Assembly: GCA_024500155.1 (NCBI GenBank)
Contig: CM044875.1
Location: 18,747,203 to 18,811,202 of the forward strand
Direction of reading: 5' to 3'
Length of the DNA stretch: 64,000 bases
Origin: Chenopodium formosanum
Taxonomy: Eukaryota; Streptophyta; Magnoliopsida; Caryophyllales; Amaranthaceae
The notes under the pieces were generated by a model. The model was given only the letters and a program-made list of their open reading frames with translations, was not told the DNA's origin and searched no databases. A program made the position numbers and the translations under genes. The first letter of the stretch is position 1, and every line of letters starts with the position of its first letter. This document shows positions 1 through 12,133 of this stretch, piece after piece.

Positions 1-1400
1 ATATTCTTGGACCATACTAAAAATGTATGTTTATAATCAATGAACTTAATCATTCTTCAATTGTCACACTTTAATTGACTTTTGCGGTTATTACACAATT
101 GTAATGGGCTATGTTTATGATCTGTATATTTGTCGTTAATTGAGAATATATACCCCATCATTTTCATAATTATTGTAGACTAGTTTGACATTTCACATTT
201 TCATAATAATTCTAAACTCGTTTGACATTTCACATTGTCAAACTCTATTATATATAGCTTGAGTACAGTGCTGGTATTAGGGATAGACACAAGATTGATT
301 ACCAAAGAACAAAAAAGAGTCAATTGGTTTACATGTGCGTGGTTCATTAATATATACTCCATGTGTTAATTAGTTGCGTTTACAGATAGGTTAAAATCAA
401 ATAATTTATACATTACGGAATATTTCAAAAGTAGAAACAAATAACGCCTTGAAAATAAGTCTGAATAGAAAACAACAAAATTCCTTTGCTAGGACATTCG
501 TAAGAGGCAAAATAATACTAGCAAGTTGGACATGTGTTAATAAATACAAGTATGAAGTATTGTTAGTGGGGTTTATATGACAAACAAGTTACTCGTATAC
601 GCGTATATAAGAAAGCTTTGTTTTAAATTCAAGAGCATTCAAATTGTCATGTAGGATCACTATGTCCTAGCTTAACAGCATAATATATATTTTCTGTTTA
701 CTTTTAGCTGTGGTGTATTGCCTTTATGTTTTGCAATATACGTAGTATAAATAATTAAACGCTTTACTTTTCTGAATCTATTTTAATACTCTATGTGTAA
801 GTTATGAAGTACATATCTCTAACAATTATAACCTTTGTTCCTTTCATTTTTGAATAAGTGATCAAAGTATTTCTACTAAAGGAATATTTTTTTATTAAAA
901 TAGGAATCAATACAGCTCAATTAAGACAATTATTAAATTTAAACATGTATTTTGAAGGAGAACCTAAGTCGGTCTACCGAATCTTTGTTGTAGTTTTACT
1001 AGTATAGTCAATGACGACTAAATGGTACAAAAGTATGAAAGTCATTGTAGGTCTAAAGTTGTTACTACACCTATGACCAAAAAGAGAGGCCCTTGTATCT
1101 CTTACAAAGTAGTGTTTATTCACGGTTGAGGATCAAGTGTATGTCCAACTTTGCATCACTCACTAAACTATTATACTTACACAAAAAACTGAGTATTATA
1201 CTTACGCAAAACTTCTAAGTGATTTCTCGAACTCTATTTGTCTCATAATACTCATATTCTATTTGACAATCTATATGATGACATACATTTGAATATTTGA
1301 TCCGTAATTATTGTTTCTGATTACTTATTAGGTAATAAAAACATAAAGTATAAAACGAACTTTATAATATTGATTAGATTGATATGTCAATCTAGCTTAC
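1..1400. other. AT-rich intergenic DNA with a dispersed repeat
   Basis: No gene is visible. The block at about 1000-1140 (motifs 'TAGTCAATGA', 'AAAAGTATGAAA', 'GTAGGTC') recurs in diverged form at about 15805-15945, in the same order and orientation. It is therefore a dispersed repeat of unknown class. The rest is unremarkable AT-rich sequence. Confidence 0.6.
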
Positions 1401-1403
1401 TTA

Positions 1404-1561
1404 AGCCCTGTTCTTTTGAGCTTCTGGACAGAGCAGAGCAGGGGTCAGTAGAGCATAGCAGATTAAATTTCAGCTGAGTAGAGCAGAACAAATTTCAGGA
1501 TAGCAGAGCAGAGCCGAGCCTAGCAGAGCAGATTTCAACATTATTATTAATGTTGTTGTAG

Positions 1562-1632
<71 letters not shown>

Positions 1633-1646
1633 GTTATTATTATTAC

Positions 1647-1700
<54 letters not shown>

Positions 1701-2481
1701 GTGCATATACCATTGATTTAGGTGAGTGAAAACATAAATAAATGTGTACCGTATTTAACATATGTTAATAGTATAAAGATAAAAGACAACAGTTTACTTA
1801 TATTCATTTCACAAAAATTTTAAAATAAAATGATTTAGTGAGTAATAATGATTTTACTTATAAATATGTCTTAATCATATATTTTTAACCCTCAAAATAA
1901 TAATGATATACAAAGTACTACTTGAAAACAACCTCTTTTTTTTAATTCTTAAATTGTATGGAAAGTTTTAAAAAATAATTCAACTCAATGAACTAACAAT
2001 CAATACCCACATAAAATATTTCTATACATTGTGATTCTAATATCAAATGTTTATAAAAAGAAATTGTTATTAGTTGTTATTATTATTATTTATTTTTTTT
2101 GAAAGAATTGTTATAATTATTAGAAATTATTAATTAATAATATTATTAAATATTAATTCTTAATAGTTTGAATTATTAAATATTATTATTGATAATTATT
2201 ATTATGATTAATAAATATTAATTATTATTAATATTAAAAATTATTATAATTATTTTTAATATTAATAATTATTATAATTATTTAAAATAATTAATTATTA
2301 TCATCAATACAATATTAATTATTATTATTGAATATTAATTATTATTGTTATTATTAATTATTATTTGAAAATAGAGCAGAGTAGAGTAGAGCAGATTTTT
2401 TTTGAGCAGAGCAGATTTGATCTGAGCAGAGTATGGCTCAGCAGAGCAGAGCAAACCAAAGAAACTCTAAACAACGGGGCC
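1404..2481. mobile_element. PIF/Harbinger-like MITE with GCAGAGCA subterminal repeats
   Basis: The element is bounded by TTA on both sides (1401-1403 and 2482-2484). Its ends are imperfectly inverted: AGCCCTGTTC on the left and GCCCCGTT read from the right. Subterminal DNA at both ends is packed with short 'GCAGAGCA' units. The interior is almost pure A/T, with a long (TTA)n tract and many ATTATT runs. A 3-bp TTA duplication with GGGCC(T/C)GTTC termini is typical of PIF/Harbinger MITEs; no transposase is present. The class is inferred from TSD and termini only. Confidence 0.65.
1559..1700. repeat. (TTA)n microsatellite
   Basis: About 45 near-perfect TTA/ATT triplets lie inside the MITE. Poly-Asn or poly-Ile reading frames across it are artefacts of the repeat. 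Confidence 0.95.
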
Positions 2482-2687
2482 TTAAATAGTTAATGGTCCA
2501 CCGAAGAGAAATTGAATCGAACGACATTAATTTATACAATACATGCATACAAAGGAATAACTGAATGACCCATTTAAATACATACATTATTTCAATAAAA
2601 TTAAAATTATATCATTTTACTATTAGGTACAAGGACATATATTGGATATGATCATTTTATTAATTAGGTCATATATTATTCATTATA

Positions 2688-2941
2688 CTTCCTCCGTTTT
2701 TTTTTTAATTGCATAAGGACTTTTACACTATTCACTTAATATTCTTGACCATCTTTTGTGATTTATCCATTAGGAAAAACATAGTCATGTGGGATCTAGT
2801 TAGATTCGTCTCGAAATCTACTTTTCAAATATTAATTTTTTATAATATTTACAAAAGTATAATTAAATATATTAATAACCAAAGTAATGCATTGGCAAGC
2901 GTGAAACCCCTTATGGTGCAATAAAAAAAGAACGGAAGAAG
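2688..2941. mobile_element. Stowaway-like MITE (Tc1/mariner type)
   Basis: The termini CTTCCTCCGTT and AACGGAAGAAG are inverted repeats flanked by TA dinucleotides (2686-2687 and 2942-2943). Inversion continues inward (TTGCATAAGG against CCTTATGGTGCAA). Length 254 bp, TA target and the CTCCCTCCGT-type end are standard for Stowaway. Confidence 0.8.
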
Positions 2942-3511
2942 TATATATAATAAGAGTCAATGCTCCATCCATAATGTATGTAGAGCCGCATTTAATTATT
3001 TACTCGTACATAGTAACATGAACCCTAAGCTAGGTTCGTTTTCTATTTAATTACTTTTCTTCTATAATTTGTTCCTGTCAAATATTATAGATAACTAACA
3101 ATAATATTGTACATTTCTTTTTACTTGCAACACATGCATGTTAAATTTACACTGAATCTACAAAAGAGAATAATAATAATAATAATAAATAAATAAAACA
3201 CTTAATAATTTAGAACCATAACATCGAGAAAGATAAATGAGATTATTATTTTTTTTTTTTTTTTAAATTTTTGACAAGAGCAATTAATGAGATATTTTGT
3301 GCAATGTAATTATTTTGATTTGCAACAAACAAACGAAACAAAAAAACCTAAAAAACATTTTAACTTTTACCATGGATTCACTTGGCTGCTGCCTTAGTAG
3401 TAAGAACAACATAAAAGGTCATGATTTAATCGGTTCCTAAAATATATACTACGTATTAAGGACAATGAGTAATCAAAATCTTGAATGTTAACAAGAGAGT
3501 GGGGGCATAAC

Positions 3512-4009
3512 TAAGGGTGCTAATTGAGTTGAGCAACTTGCGAGCAACTCGAAGTCGACTCGATCATTGCTCGGTCAAAATTCAGAACTCGAGATGTTAA
3601 CGAGCACAAGTTGAGTAAGGTCTAACTCTACTCGATAAACTCGTGAGCAACTCGATAACATATTATATTAATATAAAATCTACAAACAAAGTTACTATGT
3701 TTAAACAAATTTGACACTTAATAAGTGTTAATTTATATTATCAAAAAAGATAGAGTAAATCATTAATAATAAATATATTAAAAAAGGAAACAATATAAAG
3801 TTAAAATAAATAAATAAATAAATAAAGGCATATAGTTATAGATGGGTCAAACTTAAACGGGTAGATCGTGAGCTACCCGACTCGACTTGAAACTTTCACG
3901 AGCACGAGTCGAGCAGGTTTTATTGGCTCAAAACTTTAGTGAGCACGAGTTTTCAAGTCGAGTCGAGCACCTTTCAGTTCGTAATCGACTCGCTCGATAA
4001 GCACCGCTA
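3512..4009. mobile_element. hAT-like MITE with an exact 8-bp TSD
   Basis: The ends TAAGGGTGC and GCACCGCTA are inverted. They are flanked by a perfect 8-bp direct duplication GGCATAAC (3504-3511 and 4010-4017), the length made by hAT transposases. Both subterminal regions carry many CTCGA/GAGCAC motifs, candidate transposase-binding repeats. The 498-bp element has no coding capacity. Confidence 0.88.
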
Positions 4010-4070
4010 GGCATAACCCATAAATAAAGCAACAAACTAGAAGAAAACATGAAAAAAAAGGGAAAAAAAG

Positions 4071-4102
<32 letters not shown>

Positions 4103-4270
4103 AGCTGCCAGGCCAAAACCAAAAAAAAAAAAAATGAAAATCAAATTATAAAACAAACTCTAGACTTAAACCAGTCACTGCAAAAAGTTCGGCACCAAGC
4201 GAAGCAAAGTTACACCACTCAAATTCTCCAATAAAATTATTTATTAAATGTCTCTTAAAATAGTCATGTA

Positions 4271-4541
4271 CTCTTTCTATTTTAAATAAATGCATCACTT
4301 TAAGCGATACATGTTAATGCTTAACTTAACCAATATTCTATAATAGTTTTAATTTTCTATTCGTAAATATCATACTAGTAAAATGTTAACGTTGTGAATA
4401 TATATTGTTAATTTTTTAATCCAATAACTTTTTTTTGCAATAACAATTACATTTATACATTAATAATAATAAATGATCAAAGGAAGTACATAGATAGTGA
4501 AAAATTAAACATGATACACTTAAAAAGAAAAATGGAGGGAA
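4271..4541. mobile_element. Stowaway-like MITE, degenerate
   Basis: The left end CTCTTTCTATTTT and the right end AAAAATGGAGGGAA are inverted and sit in TA contexts (4269-4270 and 4542-4543). The inner TIR (GCATCACTTTAA against TTAAGTGTATC) is diverged. The class is inferred from the terminal motif. Confidence 0.5.
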
Positions 4542-6848
4542 TATAATAATGTGTATGCTCGTATTGAGCTCCATTTTTATAGTAGTAGCTAGCTAAACAA
4601 GTTGTGCTTTTAGCTTTAATTTCTTGCAGCAACTAGCAAACAAACCACATTACCACAACTTCAACAAGAAAGGGCCTTCACAATTTCAAAAAACATAATG
4701 AGAGAAATAATTATTGAAGTTTCATAAAACATAATATAATTTGGCCATGGATATATAGAAATTAAAAATAATGTATAAATTTCTCTTTTATGATATTTAT
4801 AGAGGAACAACTCCAAATAAAACATAAAACATTGCAAGGAAAAAGAACAAAAAAACTACACTATGGAGGAACAAACGGAGAAATTAAATTCACACCTCTA
4901 ATATTCGGTTTTTTTGTAAGATATTTACCAAGGTCTCAAGGTACTTTAATTTTAAAAAGTTGATTATGTTTAAGTCTAACCATTCCTTAATTAGCTAGTC
5001 AGTTCGCTATAAAAAAATTTTCTAGTAAAACATGACCTACTTTAACCTCTTTAATTTCTAATTAACACATTATTATCTAAATTAAAGGTAAAACAAAATG
5101 TTGCTTTTATCTTTTTTTTTTTTTGTAAGAAGGGTTGATTTTATCTAATTGAGTCATCCTTTCTTTATTAACTAGTCAATTCGCCGCATAAATTTCTCTC
5201 CCGAAAACATGAACCACTTCAACTTCCTAATCATGTTTGCTAATCAAGCTAATATAAGTCATGGCAAAACATCACATTTTTGGTAAGGCAAAATTTAAAA
5301 GGTTAAGCAATTTAAACATAACGGTCTAATAGTATGAGTCACGTGCATGGTCATGAACTATGATTACTCAATTTAGGAGTGACATAAAATAAAGGAGAAA
5401 AATAAAAAGAAATTAATAAAAAGTAAAGTAATAACCGTACACAACTCTTCTGCCTTGCCTTGCTCTTCCTTGTCTCTCTCTAGTCTCTAGTCCATGTTTT
5501 CATACTTTACGTCACTACAAATTATTATCAACTTTTTTTTTCTTTTCTTGTTTCAAAAAAAATAAAAAAATATAAAAGAGAAATGTGAAAAATAGTTTGG
5601 TATAACAATGAAATGGCCTGACTGCGCCGAATAACAGATATTATTCTCTCTTTAGCCTTACCATTGAGGCATTGACCCACCCCCAAAACTATATTATGGG
5701 CTTCTTCCTTTCTTTCTTCTTTCTATTTTCTATATAGTTCCTATTTCTTTATTGCACATATTAATATTACTAATAATAATGTGCTGCAACAATGTTAATT
5801 TTGTTACGTAAATATAGAAAAAATATAACTTTTAGTGAGTGTATGATTCAATCATTATCTTATATCACTACTATGAAGTATGCATCATATTATAGTGTTA
5901 TACGTGATACAATACAAACTTACCTGGTTTACTTTAAATATATTATTTTGCATTTAAAATTACAATTTGATAGCTAAGAGTTGGTTTATTGTCTTTCAAT
6001 TAAACTTGTATCAGTAAAATTAAACAAACTGAATAATTAAAAAGGTAAATTCACCAAATTTTAATAAAACAAAATAAGACAATGAGGAAAATAATTAGAT
6101 AGACTAAATTGAATATGATTTCTATAAATTAATATCACGTGAAACAAATCTTGGCATGAAATGTTCTCATGCTACAAGTTATATATACTTATATCTGGTA
6201 CATAATACGACCTTGGTTATCTCTCCATATATTAAATTCGTCTCATAGTCATTCGTAATTATCATTACCACCATTTATTATCAACAACTGTTAGAGTATG
6301 CTTTGTGCAATGATCCCACAAACAAACAAAAAAAATAAATACCTAACAATTACTTAAAACCAATAAACCACACATGATTTTCCTTCCTGTATATTCCTCT
6401 TTGATAATCTTCTTTTGCCATGTCTTATTCCACCATGGCCCCACTCTATTGATCATTTTTAACCAATAGCCACAACCAACATCATCTCTACCATTTCAAT
6501 ATGAAATATCAAGAGTTTGCTTCAATTCAAGACCTACTATATACTTCACGTATAAAAATCACCATCAAAGAACCTAGTTAATGAAATAGTCACTTTATTT
6601 ATTTTCTCAAACACTTGACTAATTTGAGTAATTTCAATACTAAGTCAAGCCCTGAAAAGTGTTACTTTATAATTAGTTATTTAGAATCATATTCATTCTT
6701 AAATGGCTGTTTTAGAAAACAAAGCACGATTTAGTAATCACCCAAGCCCTAGCTTCTATGTAGTATGGCTACCGAGAAAATCATATTCAAGCGTTATACT
6801 ATACATTTCCTTGAACAATATTCTCTAGTAAGTTAAATTAAAACACTA
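4542..6848. other. Intergenic, AT-rich, no gene recognised
   Basis: Contains a CT-rich stretch (about 5440-5500 and 5700-5750) that looks like plant promoter or leader sequence, but no start codon followed by a recognisable protein. Short open frames (for example 5792-5977) have no domain-like content. Confidence 0.6.
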
Positions 6849-6931
6849 CCTTTGTTTCTTATTATGTGCAACAATGAATATTATTTGTAAGACATAAAAT
6901 ATAACTCTGTCGCACATAATAAGAACGGAGG
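6849..6931. mobile_element. Short Stowaway MITE
   Basis: An 83-bp element whose arms CTTATTATGTGC and GCACATAATAAG form nearly its whole length. It is flanked by TA on both sides (6847-6848, 6932-6933) and ends in CCTTTGTTTC/GAACGGAGG. Confidence 0.75.
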
Positions 6932-7938
6932 TAATATACAAAATATCTTAGCATGACTTTAATTTGAATGTATAAAATTAGGTCTAAAGCTGCAATATGT
7001 ACTTCAAATTACAAAAAATATCTACAATAACCATTTTAGTAAGGGCTTTTATGTGCACACCAAATATATCATGATTTGAATAATATGGTAAAAATTAGAA
7101 TTTTCTTGTTAGTGTTGTGTACAAACGAGTGCTCATATCGATTGAGACGTGTGTGAATGAAAATATAATATGTGTTATGAAAGTGCTAGCCAATTAAAGG
7201 TTGTATTTTCATAATTTTGTTTGTGATATTAGAGAGATAATATTACAAGAACGTAAGGAGGCTAGGGTTGCGTCGTCCATTAGTAATTGTGATGGTGCCA
7301 TGCATTTTGATGTGGCCATAATACGTTTTAAAGTGGTGATTTCAGATTTCCCTTTCTCATTTTGAAGTCCAATAATTTCGAACTCAATTATTAGAATGAA
7401 AATAACAATTAAACTAATGTATTGGCTTCAACATTATTCAAATAAATTAAATGACTAGTCCAAATCCTAATCCTCTAATCTTCAATTTCTTTAGAAGTTG
7501 GATACATGGTGCATTACTCTCCCCCTTTCCAAAAAATCTTGAGTGGAAGATTATTCAAAAATATATGGTGCGGGTGACCACATATGGTTTGTGATTCATT
7601 ATATGATTAGTTAAACATCTGTTCATTGGAGTAAATTCTTTTCTATTTTGAGTATTAAATATATAATAATTATACAAGTATATGCTAATAAGAGTAACCT
7701 CTTTTTCCATAAAACTAATTATAAAAATAAATTAATTATAACCGTGTTGCAAATGTGCTTGTTATAGTTATTTTATTATTTAAAATTTGAAACTAAAGCA
7801 AGGTTTATGTAAAATTGGGTATACGTAGCTAGGTAGGAGTGTTTGAGTTCATGCATGGCACGCTTGATTGTATTAGCATTATATAGTAGTATTCTATCTC
7901 TTTAATTTGAATTGGCTTCGCCTTTATCATTATTTTTT

Positions 7939-8765
7939 GGCAAAATTTGCTAGAACAACACAAACTATTGCTTTGAACTTTAAGTGGAACAATAAACAAC
8001 ACGAAGTTTGGGGGTTGGGTGCAGTAAATGACATAAATGATTTCTGGTCTTTGGCTACTTTTTTCCAACGAAATTTACATGAGTTCTATAGTTACTAAAC
8101 TTCATAATCAAGTCTACTCTATGAAATAGGTGATTGTAAGTTACCATTCACATATATATAAGACGAGGACAAAGACTGTATTCCTTGAATACTAGGGCCT
8201 GTTCACTTCAGCTTAATTTCAGTTTAGTTCAGTTTAGTTCAGTTCAGCTCCAATCAGTTCGGTTCAGTTCAGTTCAGCTCTATTCAGTTCAGTTCATTCA
8301 CTTTAGCTCCTAATTTCCTTCTCTCATAAAATATTCATTTCAGCTCAGTTCAATTCAGTTCAGCTCCAATCAGTTCAATTCAGTTCAGTTCAATAAATGT
8401 GAACATGCCCTAAGTTGAAGGTTGAAGACAAAGACTCTCAACCATTGTTTCCTTTACTTAGTAAGTTTTGATACAAACAATGAAGAAAACATGCATATTA
8501 GGGTTTTGTATGATTAATTTTGATTGATTTATGGGTAAATTTTGGGTTTGGTGTGATAAATTTGGACAAATCCCAATTACAAAGATTATACAGTATATAG
8601 CAGTCAGGTGAAGGGAAAAGGGAGGGGGGTTAATTTTATTTTAAAAAAAACTAGCCGCAATTCGGTGGAATTTTCGGCACCATAAATCATTTATGTCAAT
8701 TACCGCACCCAACCTCCAAAGTTTGTGCTATTTATTGCTCCACTTAGTTTGTGTTTTTGTTAACA
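7939..8765. mobile_element. TIR element with arms of about 100 bp, interrupted by a MITE
   Basis: Sequence at about 7939-8058 (GGGTTGGGTGCAGTAAATGA) is repeated inverted at about 8655-8765 (TCAATTACCGCACCCAACC). The arms share about 100 bp, including a GTGGAACAATAAACA-type motif. A CAGTTCAGTT MITE (8195-8410) sits between them. No TSD was defined with confidence, so the superfamily is open; long arms suggest a Mutator-like or foldback MITE. Confidence 0.55.
8195..8410. mobile_element. CAGTTCAGTT-type MITE (PIF/Harbinger-like)
   Basis: The ends GGGCCTGTTCAC and GTGAACATGCCC are inverted. The interior is mostly short 'TTCAGTTCAG' units. It belongs to the family whose exact ends and TTA duplication are fixed by the copy at 28881-29147. 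Here the TSD is not clean (CTA left, TAA right). Confidence 0.7.
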
Positions 8766-9362
8766 TGCAAGGTTCTTTAAAAATGGGGGAAAAAGGATAA
8801 GATGTTGCATGGACTTCCATTTAATTAATATGGAGTAGAATATAAAGTCCTTAAAATTAGATTAAATAATACTTGATATTTATGATGTTGTCTGGTTTCA
8901 TCTCCGAAAAATAAGAAAGTCGGCTTTGGGTAGTAATCGAAGAAGTGAATGGATTGATTCCCTTAAAAAAAAAAAAAAAAAAAAAAAATTGTTTAGGAAT
9001 CTCATTAATTAAATACATTTAATTGTAATTTCGATTTCCTTTAAAAAAAATAAATTGTAATTTCGATTGAATTAAATAAATTAAACTAATCAGTGGTTCC
9101 CTTCAATTAAATAAAATACAGTAAATAAATCAGTGGTTAGTTACTGAAGTTGAGCAATTAGCCCATGCTTTCAAGTCCAATAACCTCTGAGAAAGCTAGC
9201 TGTCAAATTACAAAACACCCTGCTTCTTGTTTCTTTTGTGCCCTGCCTTGTGGCCCTGTGTCCCAAGTTTTTTTATACAATATGAAGATTATTTTCATTT
9301 TTTTACAATATGAAGATTATTTTCATTTCTTTCAAGAAATATACTTTTTCATAAAATGTTTT

Positions 9363-9837
9363 GGGGCCTGTTCTCATTGACTGAAATGAGCTAAACTGAA
9401 CTTATTAGAGCTGAATTGAACTGAACTGAACTTATTAATTAGTGATTTTTAACTACAGATTAATGATCTTTGATTATTTATTATTATATATATGTGTATA
9501 TACAAATATACATATTAAAATATTTAAGAAAAATATACTATATAATTAAAATATTTATGAAAAAAATATTAAAAACATGGAACCCCAAAACATTTTAAAA
9601 ACATATACTATAAAATTAAAAAAATAAAATATTAAAATGACAAAAGAACACAAAACACTTTTTAAAAAATTCTCACAAAAAAAAAATAATAATAATAAAA
9701 AAAAGAGTTGGGTCAGTCTTATTTAAAAACTAACTTGATCCTATTTTTACTCCTACCTCGTCAAATAATGAAATATGGTATAATAGTCATCAAGTGAAAT
9801 ATGGTATAACTGTATAATAGTCATTATTAGTATTATT

Positions 9838-9897
<60 letters not shown>

Positions 9898-10036
9898 GTC
9901 GTTGTTGTAATGTAAGTTTAAAAGTATGAAATTTGGCTTTATATCATTAACAATATCATTAGACATAAACTGAACTGAACTTATTAGAGCTGAACTGAAT
10001 TGAACTAAACTGAAATTAATCTAATGAGAATAGGCC
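9363..10036. mobile_element. MITE with CTGAACTGAA repeats and (ATT)n
   Basis: The left end GGCCTGTTCTCATTGA and the right end TCTAATGAGAATAGGCC are inverted. Short 'CTGAACTGAACTTATTAGAGC' -type units lie at both ends, and a (TTA)n tract (about 9826-9897) occupies the centre. Same family as 8195-8410. Its TSD is unclear. Confidence 0.6.
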
Positions 10037-11317
10037 TTTAGTGCATTTCCTTTGAACTAAATTTATATCCAAGATACAATATTTAAGAAAATAATTATCA
10101 CTTTGAATATTCATATTCAGCTAAAAAAAAAAATGAAAATTCTAAAATTTGGTACTCGAAGTCCTAAATTTAGTTCTTTGCTCAATTACAATACTCTGTT
10201 AATAGAAGTTTAGATTAGAAGTACGGAGTACGATGTATAATGCTTTGATTATCAAAGTTATTTTTCTATATAAATTGAAAATATCTATGCTAATACACGT
10301 AATCAATCTAATAACTAATAATATTTGGGGTACTAGTCATATAAATAGATAATACAAAATATAGGGGAACATAACATTCTAATTTAATTGAATTACAAGT
10401 ATAGTAGATCCTTCTAACTTTAAAATAGTTATTAAGTACATCAAATGGTTTTGGCCGGTGTATTCTTACATTCTAACATTGTATGATTCTATTTTGTCAT
10501 TCTAAATTCTAATCATTCTAATATATAAAAGGCCAGAAAAATCTACCATGCACGTTTCTAATTAAAGGATTAAGTATATAATATGGTGTTTAATTTTTAT
10601 TGTCTTATTAGTGTTAGTATAAATTTCCACAAACATAAGTTCAGAAATAAATTAGACAAATACAATTACGGTTCACATAAAAACTCTTTGAGTTCAAATA
10701 TCATAAGACCAGAGAAAATTAATTCTGCTACATTGATAATATGTTCACAAAGTTTTGATGGGTTTACAAATAAGTTTTACTGTATATAAAATAAGTTCTA
10801 ATAAAGAGAAATGATTTCAAATTCTTGTAAAAAAAATTATTGTAATAGAAGAAAAAGTTAATTTTGCAACAATTTAATTTAATTTAATTTTTTTTTTTTT
10901 TTTAAAAGACAGCTATATATAGTCATAAAGTCATACCAATCTACCAAAATACAACAAATAAATGAAGAATTATTATGAGTTCGTTAAAAATATATTGGGA
11001 GATATTTTTATTTTTATTTGTTTTTGGGAGACCCGAATTACAAGTTAGTAGGTGCTAGCTGTGTTGTTGGTCCAAGCTCAAATATCAACTCGCTTAAAAG
11101 TGAGAATTCGTAAACCGTAGAACATATGCTCGAGAAAATTAAAGGAGCTATAGTAACAAATTAAAATTAAATCAAGGGACTACAATTAAAGCTAGTGTCA
11201 ATTTATTTTTAAAAGTACGAAGCTGTATTTGATTGGTACGTTTACTTCTCCTATTGCTTACAGCCTAGAAAGAAAATGCTTGTCTCTAAAGAGATAAATA
11301 AAAACATAAAACCGTTA
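10037..11317. other. Intergenic, no gene recognised
   Basis: AT-rich sequence with a poly-T tract near 10888-10903. Open frames here (for example 10583-10789) show no domain-like content. Confidence 0.55.
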
Positions 11318-11672
11318 TTCTACCCATTCGGTAATCACTTATTTAACGTGACCGCGTGACAATTCTTATTTAAAAAACGAAATAGTGCAATACAGTTCAG
11401 TTACATTCCATACTAATTACATTCAATACTAACAATGCTTAGCATATACATACCAGCGATATACAAGTAAAATGATAAAATTACCACCAAGTAGATATAT
11501 CATTTGTCATTAAATTGTTTTACTCGATTGGTAATTACTTTTTCAACGTGACAACATCTATTTACAAATTGAAAAGTGTAATCCAACTCAGTTACATTCA
11601 ATACTAATTAACTATGCCTAGCATATAGGTAAAACGATGAATTACCCAATAAGTAGCTCTATCATTCGTGGA
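11318..11672. repeat. Diverged tandem duplication upstream of the SWEET gene
   Basis: Two copies of about 170-190 bp lie head to tail (about 11318-11510 and 11511-11672). They share ordered motifs: GGTAATCACTTATTTAACGTG against GGTAATTACTTTTTCAACGTG, then CAGTTACATTC, ATGC(T/C)TAGCATATA and AAGTAG(A/C)T(A/C)TATCATT. The block ends about 280 bp before the TATA box. It could be a duplicated promoter module, but its function is unknown. Confidence 0.6.
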
Positions 11673-11948
11673 ACCTCCGTGAGAAAGTTGCTAAATAACA
11701 TAAGCTAGTTGAGCAAGCAAAGTTAATAATACCAATCAAAAGTTAAGTTAAACAATCAACAATAATTACCATGTAATGCTAATTGCTAATGCATGCTAGT
11801 TGAGCTGTTTTGCATTACTATACAACAAAATAAAAATTGCTTTAAAGTATTAATAACTAAATAAATTCAATTATTAAAAAAAGAAAAGAAAAAAACATTT
11901 CTCCATTTTCTCTCTTTTACACGCCATCAATACGTTTGTCATTCTTCC

Positions 11949-11956
11949 TATAAATA
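11949..11956 (+). promoter_or_regulatory. TATA box of the SWEET gene
   Basis: TATAAATA sits 178 bp before the ATG (first base to A of ATG). A CT-rich leader follows (TCTCTCTCTCTAGATC-type runs at about 12000-12055), typical of plant 5' UTRs. The transcription start would fall near 11980; this is inferred from spacing. Confidence 0.6.
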
Positions 11957-12133
11957 CCAAGGCTTCCATACTCTTTCTTGCCGCAGTTGCCATAATAAGC
12001 TCTTTTCTCTCTCTAGATCTTTCTCTCTCTAGCTTATTAAGCTAGTTTATCTCTCCTTAGCTCCTCTTCTTAATTACAATTATTATTCCCTAATCACATT
12101 AATAGAAAAGGAGCTAAGGTTGAGCTTATTAAA

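Noticed and set aside
1470..1761. Poly-Asn and poly-Ile open frames
   Set aside because: They are translations of the (TTA)n array; there is no flanking protein-like sequence.
7907..8098. 63-residue frame
   Set aside because: It lies in the inverted arm of a TIR element and has no domain.
11700..12130. Pathogen effector-binding site in the SWEET promoter
   Set aside because: Such sites are known in some SWEET promoters, but nothing here can be matched to a specific effector from sequence alone.
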